In this document: positions 1-9,780 of the stretch, piece by piece
How positions within the stretch are numbered: the stretch's first letter is position 1
How the letters are laid out: every line of letters begins with the position of its first letter
Assembly (NCBI GenBank): GCA_963931865.1
Contig: OZ007508.1
Coordinates: 15,126,781-15,190,780, forward strand
Source of the DNA: Axinella damicornis
Lineage: Eukaryota; Porifera; Demospongiae; Axinellida; Axinellidae
DNA length: 64,000 nt
Direction of reading: 5' to 3'
Notes under the pieces: model-generated
Told to the model about the DNA's origin: nothing
Databases searched by the model: none
The model's input: only the letters and a program-made list of their open reading frames with translations
Program-made: the position numbers and the translations under genes

Positions 1-53
1 TTCAACATTAATATTTTGTCCGGACAACTTTCATTTGTTATCATAAGCCCTGT
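1..53. repeat. End of a short inverted-repeat element, cut by the window edge
   Basis: The stretch containing TTGTCCGGACAACTTTCAT and ending TTATCATAAGCCC is nearly identical to the right end of the element at 48837-48971. Only one end lies in the window, so its size here is unknown. It is most likely a non-autonomous DNA transposon fragment. Confidence 0.5.
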
Positions 54-1380
54 CACTCACCAGACTTTGCTAATGAGTGGTGAATTCAAGCCAATCAATA
101 TCATTTTAGCCAGGAATTTCATTTGCCTGCACATGGGATTCACAGGAAATATTTACAGACCCTAAAGAGGTCAAGCGGAGTAGTCTTGAGCATCTGGAGA
201 CTGTACAAGCAGTGGAGCGCTCAAATGTGGATGATGAACTGAACCGGGACTTCCCGAGCCAACTATGGGCCTCACCCCCGTACATTGGACTTGCGTTCCA
301 CCTGATTTTCATATGGTGATTGGTCCCAGGCCTTCCCTGCTTTTCATTGCCCTTCCACTTGCACGTATTATTGTCAACACAAACTGAAGACTAAAAATAG
401 GTATGCCCTGGGAACGTACATTAATTCATGGAGAAACATGAATTATATGGTCAGGCCCTGCTCCTTGTGTCTCAAGGAATACTTTTTCCTCCACTGAGCT
501 GCATTGGTTCCTAAATTCCATTAGCAGAGTTTCACACAGAGGGGGGGAAGGGGACGCCCTGTGATTCCCCAAGTTCCCTTCCCCATACCACAATCTATGG
601 TGACAGCAGTAATAACAAGTAGGCATAGTACATGGTTTACTAGTTGTCAGAGTAAGAATATTACATCACTACAAGCCTTTAGGGCCCCAGACGCTACCAG
701 ATAAAACCCCAAGGCAAAAATTTCCTGGTCCCCCAGACCCCTCCAGGAGCAGTGTGCTTTGCACACTGGTTTTACCAACAATCACTTGTTTCCTCCCTCA
801 GTTATTGTGTAGTTGCCACTGAGGCTAGGCGTGTAGGCTACGAACCCTTACTGTAGCTCAGTGCTGCTGTCCTGGGTCTGCTGGAACATGGTGTATACTT
901 GTTCAACGATGTCATAATACCAGCCTGTGTGGAGCCACTGGGCTGTGTTAAGTTAAGCCATCCACACTAGTGTTTTGATGGCTTAACACAGCCCAGTGAG
1001 TGTTTCCATCATTGATATGTTCAGGCATTGTGGGTGGCGGAATTGTTGACATGCTTACATGATGTTTACATGATGGGAGCATTGGTGACAAACTTGAGGG
1101 AATTGGATCAACAGGTGTGGATTCATGTTTTATGCCTTTGAAGTAGACTCCATTGCTTGTAACTATGAGGAGAACATAACAGAAGACATGGGATGAGTTT
1201 AGAGTCTAGCAAAGGAAACTAGGTACAAGACTGCTCTAACAGGACAACGTATGGGAAATGGAGTCAGACCTGTTTTCAGTAGTGGAGTCGTTTGTTTGCT
1301 GCAGTCAGCACGAGACTATGGCTATATAGAGCTGTCAGCAAGCTGTCGGACTCTGCACATTGTTGAGAGAGCTGCTGCCT
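54..1380. other. Intergenic, no gene seen
   Basis: No ORF here resembles a protein I know and no splice-linked coding series could be built. The one structured feature is an inverted repeat near 936-1002, where CCACTGGGCTGTGTTAAG is answered by CTTAACACAGCCCAGTG around a short AT-rich loop. That is the shape of a small hairpin transposon. Confidence 0.5.
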
Positions 1381-1790
1381 GTTCATTGGTGAGAGTCCGA
1401 CAGATCACTGCTGTCTGCTCATTGGTGAGAGCCAGATAGATCGCTGTTGCCTGTTCATTGGTGAGAGTCATATAGATCGCTGCTACCTGTTCATCAGAGA
1501 GGTCACTGCTGCCTGCTAATCCGTGAGAGCCCAATAGATCACTGCTACCTGCTCATCGGTTAGAGCCCGATAGATCGCAGCTGCCTGCTCATTAGTTGGA
1601 GCCAGCTAGGTCGCTGCTGCCTGCTCATTAGTTGGAGCCAGCTAGGTCGCTGCTGCCTGCTCATTAGTTGGAGCCAGCTAGATCGCTGCTGCCTGCTCAT
1701 TAGTTGGAGCCAGGTAGGTCGCTGGTGAGAGACAGATAGATCGCTGTCGCCTGCTCATCGGTGAGAGGCAAATAGATCGCTGCTGCCGTG
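1381..1790. repeat. Minisatellite, about 35-bp unit
   Basis: Roughly a dozen degenerate copies of a unit of the type GATCGCTGCTGCCTGCTCAT followed by TAGTTGGAGCCAGCTAG or TGGTGAGAGCCAGATA. The copies between 1590 and 1710 are almost identical, older ones have drifted. Short ORFs across it on both strands simply repeat the unit and are not genes. Confidence 0.85.
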
Positions 1791-2280
1791 CACTATGCCT
1801 GACCAGTAGCTTTTCAAATGTTAGCATGACTCGTCACTTAAACATGTCGTCACTCAGGAGTCCGATAGATCAGATGGATGTACTCCGATGTACTCTAGAT
1901 CTGACAACATAGGAAGCTGGTGGCATTTAGGTCCAGACAGTGCAAGGAACGAAGGAACCAAGTGACTCACCACATGTAGGTAGCTCACAGGGAGTGGCTT
2001 GTGTGTGCGGACCTCACATGCTGACCTCATGCTGACCTTGTGCTAACCTCGTGCTAACCACTTGCTAGATTGTTGCTATTAACAGTTCCTCTTTCTGGAT
2101 TCGAACCGATATGTGGTTGCCCCTTGAAAATTAATATGTACTGAGGTATCTCATCAGTATCATCAGGTGTTTGTTGTGTCCATATTGGTGCATCACTAGA
2201 ATGTAAGGAATGTGTAAGGAATTGGATTGCTCTTGAGATTCAGCCCAATCAGGCGGCTGCATTCAGCTAGTAGATAGGAA

Positions 2281-2480
2281 GTGCAAGGCATAGTGGTAGT
2301 TTCGACCCTGGGGTCTCATTGGATGGTGGTATCGACCCTTGGGTCTCATCAGGTGGTGGTTTCGACCCTTGGGTCTTGTCAGATGGTGGTTTCGACCCTT
2401 GGGTCTCATCAGGTGGTGGTTTCGACCCTTGGGTCTTGTCAGATGGTGGTTTCGACCCTGGGGTCTCATGAGATGCTGGT
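2281..2480. repeat. Minisatellite, about 30-bp unit (left part)
   Basis: Tandem copies of GTTTCGACCCTTGGGTCTCA plus a short variable spacer (TCAGGTGGTG or GTCAGATGGTG). The same unit resumes at 3090-3310 after about 600 bp of unrelated sequence, so the array appears to have been split by an insertion. Confidence 0.85.
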
Positions 2481-3085
2481 TTCTACGGAAGCCGAGAGCG
2501 ACATTTCCATTCATGTTGCGTTTTCACGTTTCGTTTTCACGTTTCGCGTTGTCTCGCAGACGTCGTAGTTGTGCCATTCTAGCCAGCTTCAATTAACGCG
2601 AACTAGTCTCGGAACCAGACCCTTCGTTCTGGTTCTGAGACTAAACGCGAAATGGGAACGGAAATGTCGCGTGAAAGCTCAACGTGAACGGAAATGTCGC
2701 TCTCAGTCTCTGAATTAGGACTAAACTTGAACGTGAAACGTGAAAACGCAACTAGTTCATCCTCGTGAAGATAAGATAGCAACGAACTTGAAACTGCACA
2801 CCGTCATTGCTCAAGGTAGTCAATGCAGCGCCGCACCCTTGCTCTGGACAAGCCATGTGAGCCAGGCTTGAACGAAAATGCATGTTTTGTTTGTGGTTTC
2901 GTAGCTTCTTTGGCCATTATCTTGCTAGTGCATCAGTATGAACGTGAACCGAACAATGTGGATGTGAACCGAACGACAGTCTCTGAACCTTCGCGCACAG
3001 GGAGAGTCTGGTTCCGAGACTAATTTTAAACGCGAAATGTGAAAGCCCAACGTGAGCAGAAATGTCGCTCTCGGCTTCCGTAAGT
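2481..3085. mobile_element. Inverted-repeat element inserted in a minisatellite
   Basis: The left end carries ACGGAAGCCGAGAGCGACAT and the right end, about 560 bp away, carries its reverse complement. The same minisatellite lies on both sides, which suggests insertion into the array. The interior has repeated CGTGAAAACGC/GCGTTTTCACG motifs and a hairpin of the dispersed TAGTCTCG family at 2604-2643. No transposase ORF is visible, so it would be a non-autonomous element. Class unknown. Confidence 0.55.
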
Positions 3086-3315
3086 TTCAACCCTGGGGTC
3101 TCATCAGATAGTGGTTTCGACCCTCGGGTCTAGTCAGATGGTGGTTTCGACCCTGGGGTCTCGGTAGTTTCAACCCTGGTGTCTCATCGGACGGTGGTTT
3201 CGACCCTGGGGTTTCGTCAGATGGTGGTTTCGACTCTGGGGTCTCATCGGATGGTACTTGTAGTTTCGACGCTGGGGTCTTGTCAGATGGTGGTATCGAC
3301 ACTGGGGTCTCGACA
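3086..3315. repeat. Minisatellite, about 30-bp unit (right part)
   Basis: This continues the GTTTCGACCCTGGGGTCTC array found at 2281-2480, with more divergence between units. ORFs over it are repeats of the unit in frame and are not considered coding. Confidence 0.8.
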
Positions 3316-3367
3316 GGCTCAGAGTGTACCTGGTGCAGTACCTCTACTGGTTCCACTTATTCCTCAG

Positions 3368-3602
3368 CCACCCTGACCTTGGATAGTCTAGCTGCAGCCT
3401 GACCTTGGATAGTCTAGCTGCAGCCTGACCTCGGATTGTCTAGCTGCACCCTAACCTCGGATTGTCTAGCTGCACCCTAACCTCGGATTGTCTAGCTGCA
3501 CCCTAACCTTGGATTGTCTAGCTGCACCCTAACCTCGGATTGTCTAGCTGCACCCTAACCTCGGATTGTCTAGCTGCAACTAACCTCGGATAGTCTAGCT
3601 GG
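3368..3602. repeat. Minisatellite, about 29-bp unit
   Basis: Eight or so copies of ACCTCGGATTGTCTAGCTGC followed by ACCCTA, with small changes between units. It is adjacent to, but different in sequence from, the arrays to its left. Confidence 0.85.
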
Positions 3603-4012
3603 GAGAATCTCTAGTCTCGTAAAGTTTATGATTTTGTACAGAACCTGTACAGACTGACTGAAGCTGTAGATACATGTACAATAACAAAAGGATTTTCTAG
3701 AAGGGGTTGGGGGGGAACACACCACAACATGCCGTTGCAGATCATTGGGTACGTAAAAGCAATCCACAAACCCTGGTGTGAGGCTCTTGATGGCTGTTGT
3801 GTCATGTGAGCATCACAAACTACTGTCACTTAGGCCAGCTAACTGCTTGAATTTATGCCACTTCAAAAATCTAGTGAAAGATCCCCATAAAGGGATGAGC
3901 GACAGCTCTTGTTAGTAAGGAAGTCTTCAAAGTACAAGGACCTCAATGGTTTAGTATGGAGTAGGGATGGGTAATATATTGATAGTATCCTAAACAGATT
4001 ATAGTTTGCAAT
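3603..4012. other. Intergenic, nothing recognised
   Basis: No supported gene. Short ORFs on both strands lack any recognisable domain and there is no repeat of note. Confidence 0.4.
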
Positions 4013-4274
4013 GGGAGGTCGCGCCCATAGACATTGCAGTCACAGCTGCGACCGCGGGTCAAAACTTTGACCGCTCTTTTGCGCGGCTTGACCGTTGAGC
4101 ACGCTGATTGTCGAGGCTTTGACTGTTGACCGCACTGATTTTCGGGCTTTGACCGTGTGGGCTTTGCGAAAATATACGGAAGAATGCGTAGCGACTCCAC
4201 CTCTTCCTTAGTATACGGGTTAGTCAAGTGCAGTCGCAGCTGTGACTGTGGTGCTTATTGAAGTGACCTCCCCT
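4013..4274. mobile_element. MITE of the GGGGAGGTCAC family, copy 1
   Basis: The ends are inverted repeats (GGGAGGTCGCGCCCATAGAC at the left, a reverse-complement type ending AGTGACCTCCCCTTG at the right), with inner motifs CAGTCACAGCTGCGACC and CAGTCGCAGCTGTGACTG and repeats of TTGACCG between. The same structure recurs at 24667-24936, 58196-58414 and 59072-59309. No coding capacity is seen. Confidence 0.65.
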
Positions 4275-4435
4275 TGGTTTGACACTGTTCACCAGTGTGG
4301 TCAATTTGGCTGCAGTAAACCTACACTGGAACCTCTTGTACATAGGCTAAACTCCGGGGGATGGCGTTCATTAGTAATAACACTTTCACAGTTTACCAAC
4401 AACCCGGAGTGGCATAAAGCCATTTGACCCAGAGG

Positions 4436-4935
4436 AGGACGGCCAAGGTTGACCTTTGCTAATCAGGTCTCATTAAAGTCCCGTGTAATCCGATAATATA
4501 GATTACGTAATGAATGTTAAGTACAGTACTTCCATAGACAATGTTTCGACAGTTTTCAACATCGAGCCCCGACGCAATCACCTGGAATATCGACTCGCAG
4601 GGAAGCGTAGGCATCTGTTGTCAATATAAAAGGCCGAGCCCTTCAAGATTCAGCTGAGGTATGGCAGAAACGAGTGGAAGTAGTCTCCCGGTCCAGACGG
4701 TCCCCACGCGTGCCGCAAACGTCGGCCCTGCGAGACTAGAGTGGAGGTTCGGGGCCATCTCGTCCATTTTGCAAAGCGCGTTGGAGGATTGCCAACTGGG
4801 AGCACTCCACAGCAGCCCCAGAAACAGTCTTCTATTCGTACAGTTATTTTCAATAACTTTTAATAACCGTCCACTGTCACATGACAGAAAGGTAATAATT
4901 ACTCGTGACGTATGCAGTGGCCAACCTCCTCTGCA
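4436..4935 (+). repeat. 500-bp dispersed repeat with TATA box and short ORF, copy A
   Basis: A 500-bp stretch is repeated at 51765-52259 with high similarity over its full length. Both copies carry TATAAAAGG (here 4625-4633), and about 35 bp downstream an ATG (4661) opening an ORF that starts MAETSGSSLP. The shared reading frame runs for about 70 residues in both copies. I do not recognise the peptide. It may be the promoter end of a retroelement or a short non-autonomous element. The ORF may be incidental, since differences between copies change amino acids freely. Confidence 0.6.
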
Positions 4936-6903
4936 TTTGACCTTGCTGCCCGAAAAACAGAAGCCTTAGAAGTTAGCACTATGAAATTGTTGCAGATCTG
5001 CAAAATTCAGACTTAAAGGGTTAATCTTTTGGTGGTCATTTCTGGGGTTCTACCGATACTGGTATCGGTATCGGTATGGGTCCCGATACCAGCCAGTGGT
5101 GAGGTATCGGGTATCGGTCATTGGAGTTCTGTGTACTAATTGCCCTATGATATGAGAGCAATCAAAGATGGCCAGCAAATTAAGAGAGGGTTTTGGGAGC
5201 AGTTCTGGGTGGATACTGATGATGAAAAGCACGGCTAGTTGCTTGTGAAGAAAGGTATATTGAGTATACTCCTATCAGAGAATGGTGTCGGTATCGGCCT
5301 CTTTCACATATTCCAATATCGGAATCGGTACATGTAGTATCGGTAAAATTTGGAACACTAGTCATTTCAGTCATTTCGCACTCCTGTTGAAAGCTGAAAT
5401 TCAGAAACCGTAATTGTGTTATGGTTTCTACTGTACTTTTACTAAAACTTGCAACAACTGAGCGCAGAGCGTTGAGCGACAAGCGAAAGCCCGCCTAAAA
5501 TGTTTAGCTAGCTATGAATAACATTTCACGGTAGCCAGAAGCGCAAGTTTTTGCGGCAACTTTGGACCTACGACTGTGGCACTGTGCTAGTGATAGTGAG
5601 TCTGACAACTACACTGTGGAATTACCAGAGACGGCCGGGGAGGAGACGGAGCCACCTGTATCAATGGAGCCACCAACCACGCTCGCATGCACCCTAAGCT
5701 AGCTAGCTAGTAGTTAGCTAGCTACAAGTTCGGGCTATTCACAGCTATTTTCTCGAAACTCAGAAGCGCTGGTATACACCACGCCATCGGAGGTCTTCGT
5801 CTTAGGCCGAACGTCAACCTGGCTCGCAGCTTGTAGTCCCTTCTGCCGTTGTGAAACGGGCAAAAATGCAACGGAAATCGACTGTAGGGCAGCTGCGTGA
5901 TTTGGAAGCAGACGACTTCCGGTCATTAAACGGATTTGCGGTTTAAACGGATTTCACCTCAAAATTTGCAAGTCTTGCTAAAAGTACAGTATCTGCTAGT
6001 ATGAAATGCTACTGAAATACTTCATTTAATGACTAATGTGATTATTGTGATGATTGTGATAGCTAAGGCAACGATAATTGTCTACGAAAATTACTACACA
6101 ACTCTCATGCATCCCTAGTACCGAGATTGTTGCACTAATTATGTCACTGTGATGTTAACTCTCACTGAAATTAGGGTCGAGTGTGTCTATGCACCGTATA
6201 GCTGGAAAAGTTTGGGGGGTTTGAATTTGGTGGATGAGTTAAATTTGGTGGATTAAAATTTGGCGGATTGGCTGAGCAAAAAATGACGTCATAAATGTTG
6301 ACCATGCATCCACACGTGTATGTTAGAATTCTGTATGTGCTTTCTGCGTAGAAGTATCTTGCAGCCTTTGGTGGTCCATTTTCTGCGTGTACTTCCTGAT
6401 CAGTGCTTTTTCTTTTGGTGTGTAATGGTTGTACTGCCTCAGCCTCGGTTCGATTCCACATCCAGCTCCTTCACACTTGTGTTTGTGTCTTCGAGTTCAG
6501 AAGTCAGAGGAGACCTCTGCTGGGTATGCTCGATGCTCTCTTGCAAACTACGTACTTTTACAGCGCCATTGTCTCAAACCCGTCAGCTAGCAATGATCGT
6601 TCTGAGACCCCGCCCACCATAGATTGCAATGACATCCTGTTGAAATCTGTTGCGCACAGGTTCGACTCTCGTCCCAGCTACTCGTACATTTTATTATGCG
6701 CTGAAGTCTTCTTCCAGACATGAAATACTGGCAGAATTTAATTTGGCGGTGCTTTCATAATCCACCGAACCCGCCAAATTATATTCCCTGGCTGCCAAGT
6801 TTATACGGTTGGTCTGGCCTTATCACTGCAGAGCCTTCCGATCCGTTTACTCATTTTGGCACACCTATCCTCATTTCCACAGGTATAGTGTAAGACGGAC
6901 TAG
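4936..6903. other. Intergenic DNA upstream of the bHLH-PAS gene
   Basis: This 2-kb stretch has no supported coding exon. It contains reiterated GGTATCGGTATCGG motifs (about 5055-5340), a TAGCTAGC-rich spot (5694-5724) and AATTTGGTGGATT/AATTTGGCGGATT motifs at 6208-6265 that recur in the opposite orientation near 6740-6775. A possible 3' splice site (TTTCCACAG) at about 6883 just before the start codon suggests a 5' UTR intron for the next gene. Confidence 0.4.
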
Positions 6904-9426
6904 ATGTCTTCAAAAGGTCGATCAGTGTACCACTCTGTCCCTTCCCCCTCCACCCCAACGAACTCCATGAGCTCAGCATCCGAGGATGACTTTTCTGCCC
7001 CCTCACCAAAGCGGGGCCGAAAGGAGAGCGAGCAGAGACGGAGAGTCATGATGAATCAGTACTTTGATGAGCTAATCACTCTCCTTTCAATGGTCAGTGA
7101 GCGAAATATCCCCAAGAAGATGGACAAGGCCACTACGCTCAAGGAAGCCATGACCTGCATCCGGGTGTACTATGACTTGACAAAGACCACAGCCGTTACT
7201 GATAAGCATCAACAGTCGAAGACGTCCAAATCCTCCAAGCTGTCAAAGTCTAAAGTGCAGACCCAGGATTCAGACGGATTCGGTCTTGGCTTCAAACCTG
7301 GCTTTCTCCTGGCAGGGGAAACTCTGCAGTTCTTCTTGGATTCTCACGACTCCTTTCTGATTGTCGTCTCTGAGAGTGGCCGCATCCTATACAGCACGGA
7401 GCTAATTACGTCACTGCTTGGGCACATGCAGACGAGGTTGGTCGGCCAGAAGATCTTCAATTATGTCCACGACGATGACCAGGACATTATCCAGCAGATT
7501 TTCAAACCTCTCGATCCGAGTCTAGGGGTGCCATTGCCTGATACTCCCATCACCGCGTACCCTTCGAGACAGTTCAAGTGCAATCTAAAGCTCTACTCTG
7601 GAGAGACTGGCCATTCCCCGCAATACCTACCCTTTATCTGCCTCTCATACCTGAGACAGTGGAACGACACGCCTGACACACTATGCAGCAGCCAGCCCCC
7701 AAGCCCAGTGGATCCGGAGATGGCATCACTTCCTGGGACCAATCACCAGGCTTGTGTACTCCTGCTTGGCAAGTTACCGACCTCACTGAGTCTCATCGAC
7801 CTCTCAGTCGGTACCAACGATGTGGGCTTTGAATTCACAATGAGAGTGAGCAGGGTGGGAAGAATCATCGATGTCGAGAAACATGCCCTTCTTCTGTTTG
7901 GCTATTCATCTTCAGAGCTCATCGGCTCATCATTCTTTGATCTTGTCGACCCCTACCACATCAATGAAGTCGGAGAGGCGATGTCAGTGTTCCTAAACAC
8001 TGGTCTGGGTACATCGTCGCCATACAGGTTTCGCACCAAGGGAGGGAGATTCGTTTGGCTAATCTCAAAGGGCTACCTTTCCTACAATCCGTGGAACCAC
8101 AAGCCAGATCATCTGTTGCTCACAAGCAGGGTTCTGGGCTGCGACCAAGTCTTACCTGAACAGCGATTCTTCCGCAACAAGAAGCTACTGCCTGATTTGG
8201 AAGGATGCGAATGCTACACTCCACCTCCTCTTCAGCCTCCAAGTGGACCAGCGATGGCAAATCGTGAACTGACCCCTCCCACTCCCCCTCCCACTATAAA
8301 AGCCCCCTCCTTCCAACCTCCTCCATTCCAACCCCCTCCCATCCAACCCCCTTCTACCCAAGTACACCTCCCACAGATTAGCCCTATGCCGATGGCCACA
8401 ACACAAACTGTTACCACTGCTCCTGCTCCCAACACAGTTGCCAGTAGTCAGCAAGGAGGAGTGGTGGACATGCAGAAAGAACTAGAGCGGAAAACTCAGG
8501 AGCTATTTGAGATGCAGCAAAGGTTGATTGAGCAGCAGCAGCAGTTTGAAAGGGAGAGAAATCAGCTGTATAATGTCACACAGCAAATGATGCAGCAGAT
8601 GGGTTCTTCGGGGTCAAGCATGCTCCCAACCACCCAGCAGCAGGTGACATCCAACCCACCACACCAGTCCCAACTGCAGATGAGCATCTCCAACTTAATT
8701 GGACGGCATCCCCCTCCTTCCCCCTCGCCAGCTGTGCCGCACACTCCCACACCAGTCTCCAGCCCAGCCTTGCATTCAACCTGGGGAAGCCAACAGTCCC
8801 TATTGGCTGCCAGCTTTGGAAGTCCATTCTCAATGCCACAAGCACGCCAGCAGGAAGCAATGCTGCACACACCCCAACAGCACGGAATTCCACAACTACG
8901 TGCAATGTCGCAAACACATCAACCGCACGCAATGCTACAAGCACATTCAATGCCCCAAGCATACCAGCAGCACACAATGCCACAGGCGCACCGTCAGCAT
9001 ATGATGCAAACCCCACACCTTCCTACAGCCCACAGCCCCTCGCCCATGCAATCAAACCTGTCTTCAAGTTTCCACTCTACTCCTCTCTCTCTGACCACTT
9101 CTGCCTCCCCACAAGTACCCTTCTCTCCGTACACTGCCACACCTGACCGTTCCTTCCACCTCCCTTCTCTCCCCAGTTCAATGTCATTCTCTTCGAGTAC
9201 GCCCTTGCCTAGCACATGTTCCAACTCTACCCCAACCTACTCGTCACACACGATGCAACAAGGTTACAATGCTCAATTCTATCAACACCATGCCAATGCA
9301 CAACCTGCTCAGTGTGGAAATATCGGACAACAGCACCTTGGAGATCATAATCTGCAGACTCTGCTAGCAACCGCTGGCGGTACTGTCCCATCAAACTTCG
9401 GTCTACCAATCTCATACACTCAATGA
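6904..9426 (+). CDS. CLOCK-like: CLOCK/NPAS2-like bHLH-PAS transcription factor, single coding exon
   Basis: Predicted nuclear DNA-binding protein of 840 residues that would dimerise with an ARNT/BMAL-type partner at E-boxes. The bHLH covers about 36-92, with basic region KRGRKESEQRRR and helix 2 start KKMDKATTLKEA, close to KMDKSTVLQ of CLOCK. PAS-A is about 145-205 (LIVVSESGRILYSTELITSL) and PAS-B about 308-412, where YRFRTKGGRFVWL and the following WN-KP pattern match CLOCK/NPAS2 rather than HIF or AHR types. A coiled coil at about 523-556 (KELERKTQELFEMQQRLIEQ) resembles the CLOCK segment KDQLEQRTRMIE. The rest is a Pro/Gln/His/Ser-rich tail typical of transactivation regions. The stop codon TAG directly precedes the ATG in frame, so 6904 is a firm start. 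The whole coding region lies in one exon, unlike vertebrate CLOCK. The family is clear; orthology with bilaterian CLOCK needs a tree. Confidence 0.88.
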   Translation: MSSKGRSVYHSVPSPSTPTNSMSSASEDDFSAPSPKRGRKESEQRRRVMMNQYFDELITLLSMVSERNIPKKMDKATTLKEAMTCIRVYYDLTKTTAVTDKHQQSKTSKSSKLSKSKVQTQDSDGFGLGFKPGFLLAGETLQFFLDSHDSFLIVVSESGRILYSTELITSLLGHMQTRLVGQKIFNYVHDDDQDIIQQIFKPLDPSLGVPLPDTPITAYPSRQFKCNLKLYSGETGHSPQYLPFICLSYLRQWNDTPDTLCSSQPPSPVDPEMASLPGTNHQACVLLLGKLPTSLSLIDLSVGTNDVGFEFTMRVSRVGRIIDVEKHALLLFGYSSSELIGSSFFDLVDPYHINEVGEAMSVFLNTGLGTSSPYRFRTKGGRFVWLISKGYLSYNPWNHKPDHLLLTSRVLGCDQVLPEQRFFRNKKLLPDLEGCECYTPPPLQPPSGPAMANRELTPPTPPPTIKAPSFQPPPFQPPPIQPPSTQVHLPQISPMPMATTQTVTTAPAPNTVASSQQGGVVDMQKELERKTQELFEMQQRLIEQQQQFERERNQLYNVTQQMMQQMGSSGSSMLPTTQQQVTSNPPHQSQLQMSISNLIGRHPPPSPSPAVPHTPTPVSSPALHSTWGSQQSLLAASFGSPFSMPQARQQEAMLHTPQQHGIPQLRAMSQTHQPHAMLQAHSMPQAYQQHTMPQAHRQHMMQTPHLPTAHSPSPMQSNLSSSFHSTPLSLTTSASPQVPFSPYTATPDRSFHLPSLPSSMSFSSSTPLPSTCSNSTPTYSSHTMQQGYNAQFYQHHANAQPAQCGNIGQQHLGDHNLQTLLATAGGTVPSNFGLPISYTQ

Positions 9427-9780
9427 TAGTCATGTGTGTGATACAGTAACTGCATTTGTCACATAATCGTATCCCTTTGTCGTAACTATATATACAACTT
9501 TTTGCTTTGGTGATGTCCCATCATACATGTACATATGCATCAGAATAATCCTACCAATCAGAAAGCTGTATTCTACATTCTATACAGGAAAAGACAAATG
9601 ATGCATAGCTAGCATGAGATGACAGAGTGGGCGGAGACCGGAAAGGAAGTGTGACGTCATAGGCGCGCATTAAATAGCACTACTGTACACTAATAGCTGT
9701 CGATCGACGTCGCGTCGTGAGCCTTGAAGTTCTGAAGTTCACCAGCATCTACACGCATCAGCGCATATACATATTATGGT
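9427..9780. promoter_or_regulatory. 3' end of the bHLH-PAS gene and presumed QSOX promoter
   Basis: Only 354 bp separate the two genes. The segment holds a GTGGGCGGAG GC-box-like motif near 9627, an Ets-like CCGGAAAGG near 9639, and a perfect cAMP-response element TGACGTCA at 9652-9659, followed by AT-rich TTAAATAG near 9670. These lie 110-150 bp upstream of the QSOX start codon, a normal promoter distance. Function is inferred from motifs only. Confidence 0.4.

Noticed and set aside
2090..2125. tRNA on the minus strand from GGTTCGAATCC
   Set aside because: No A-box or cloverleaf partner sequence is found at the right distance.
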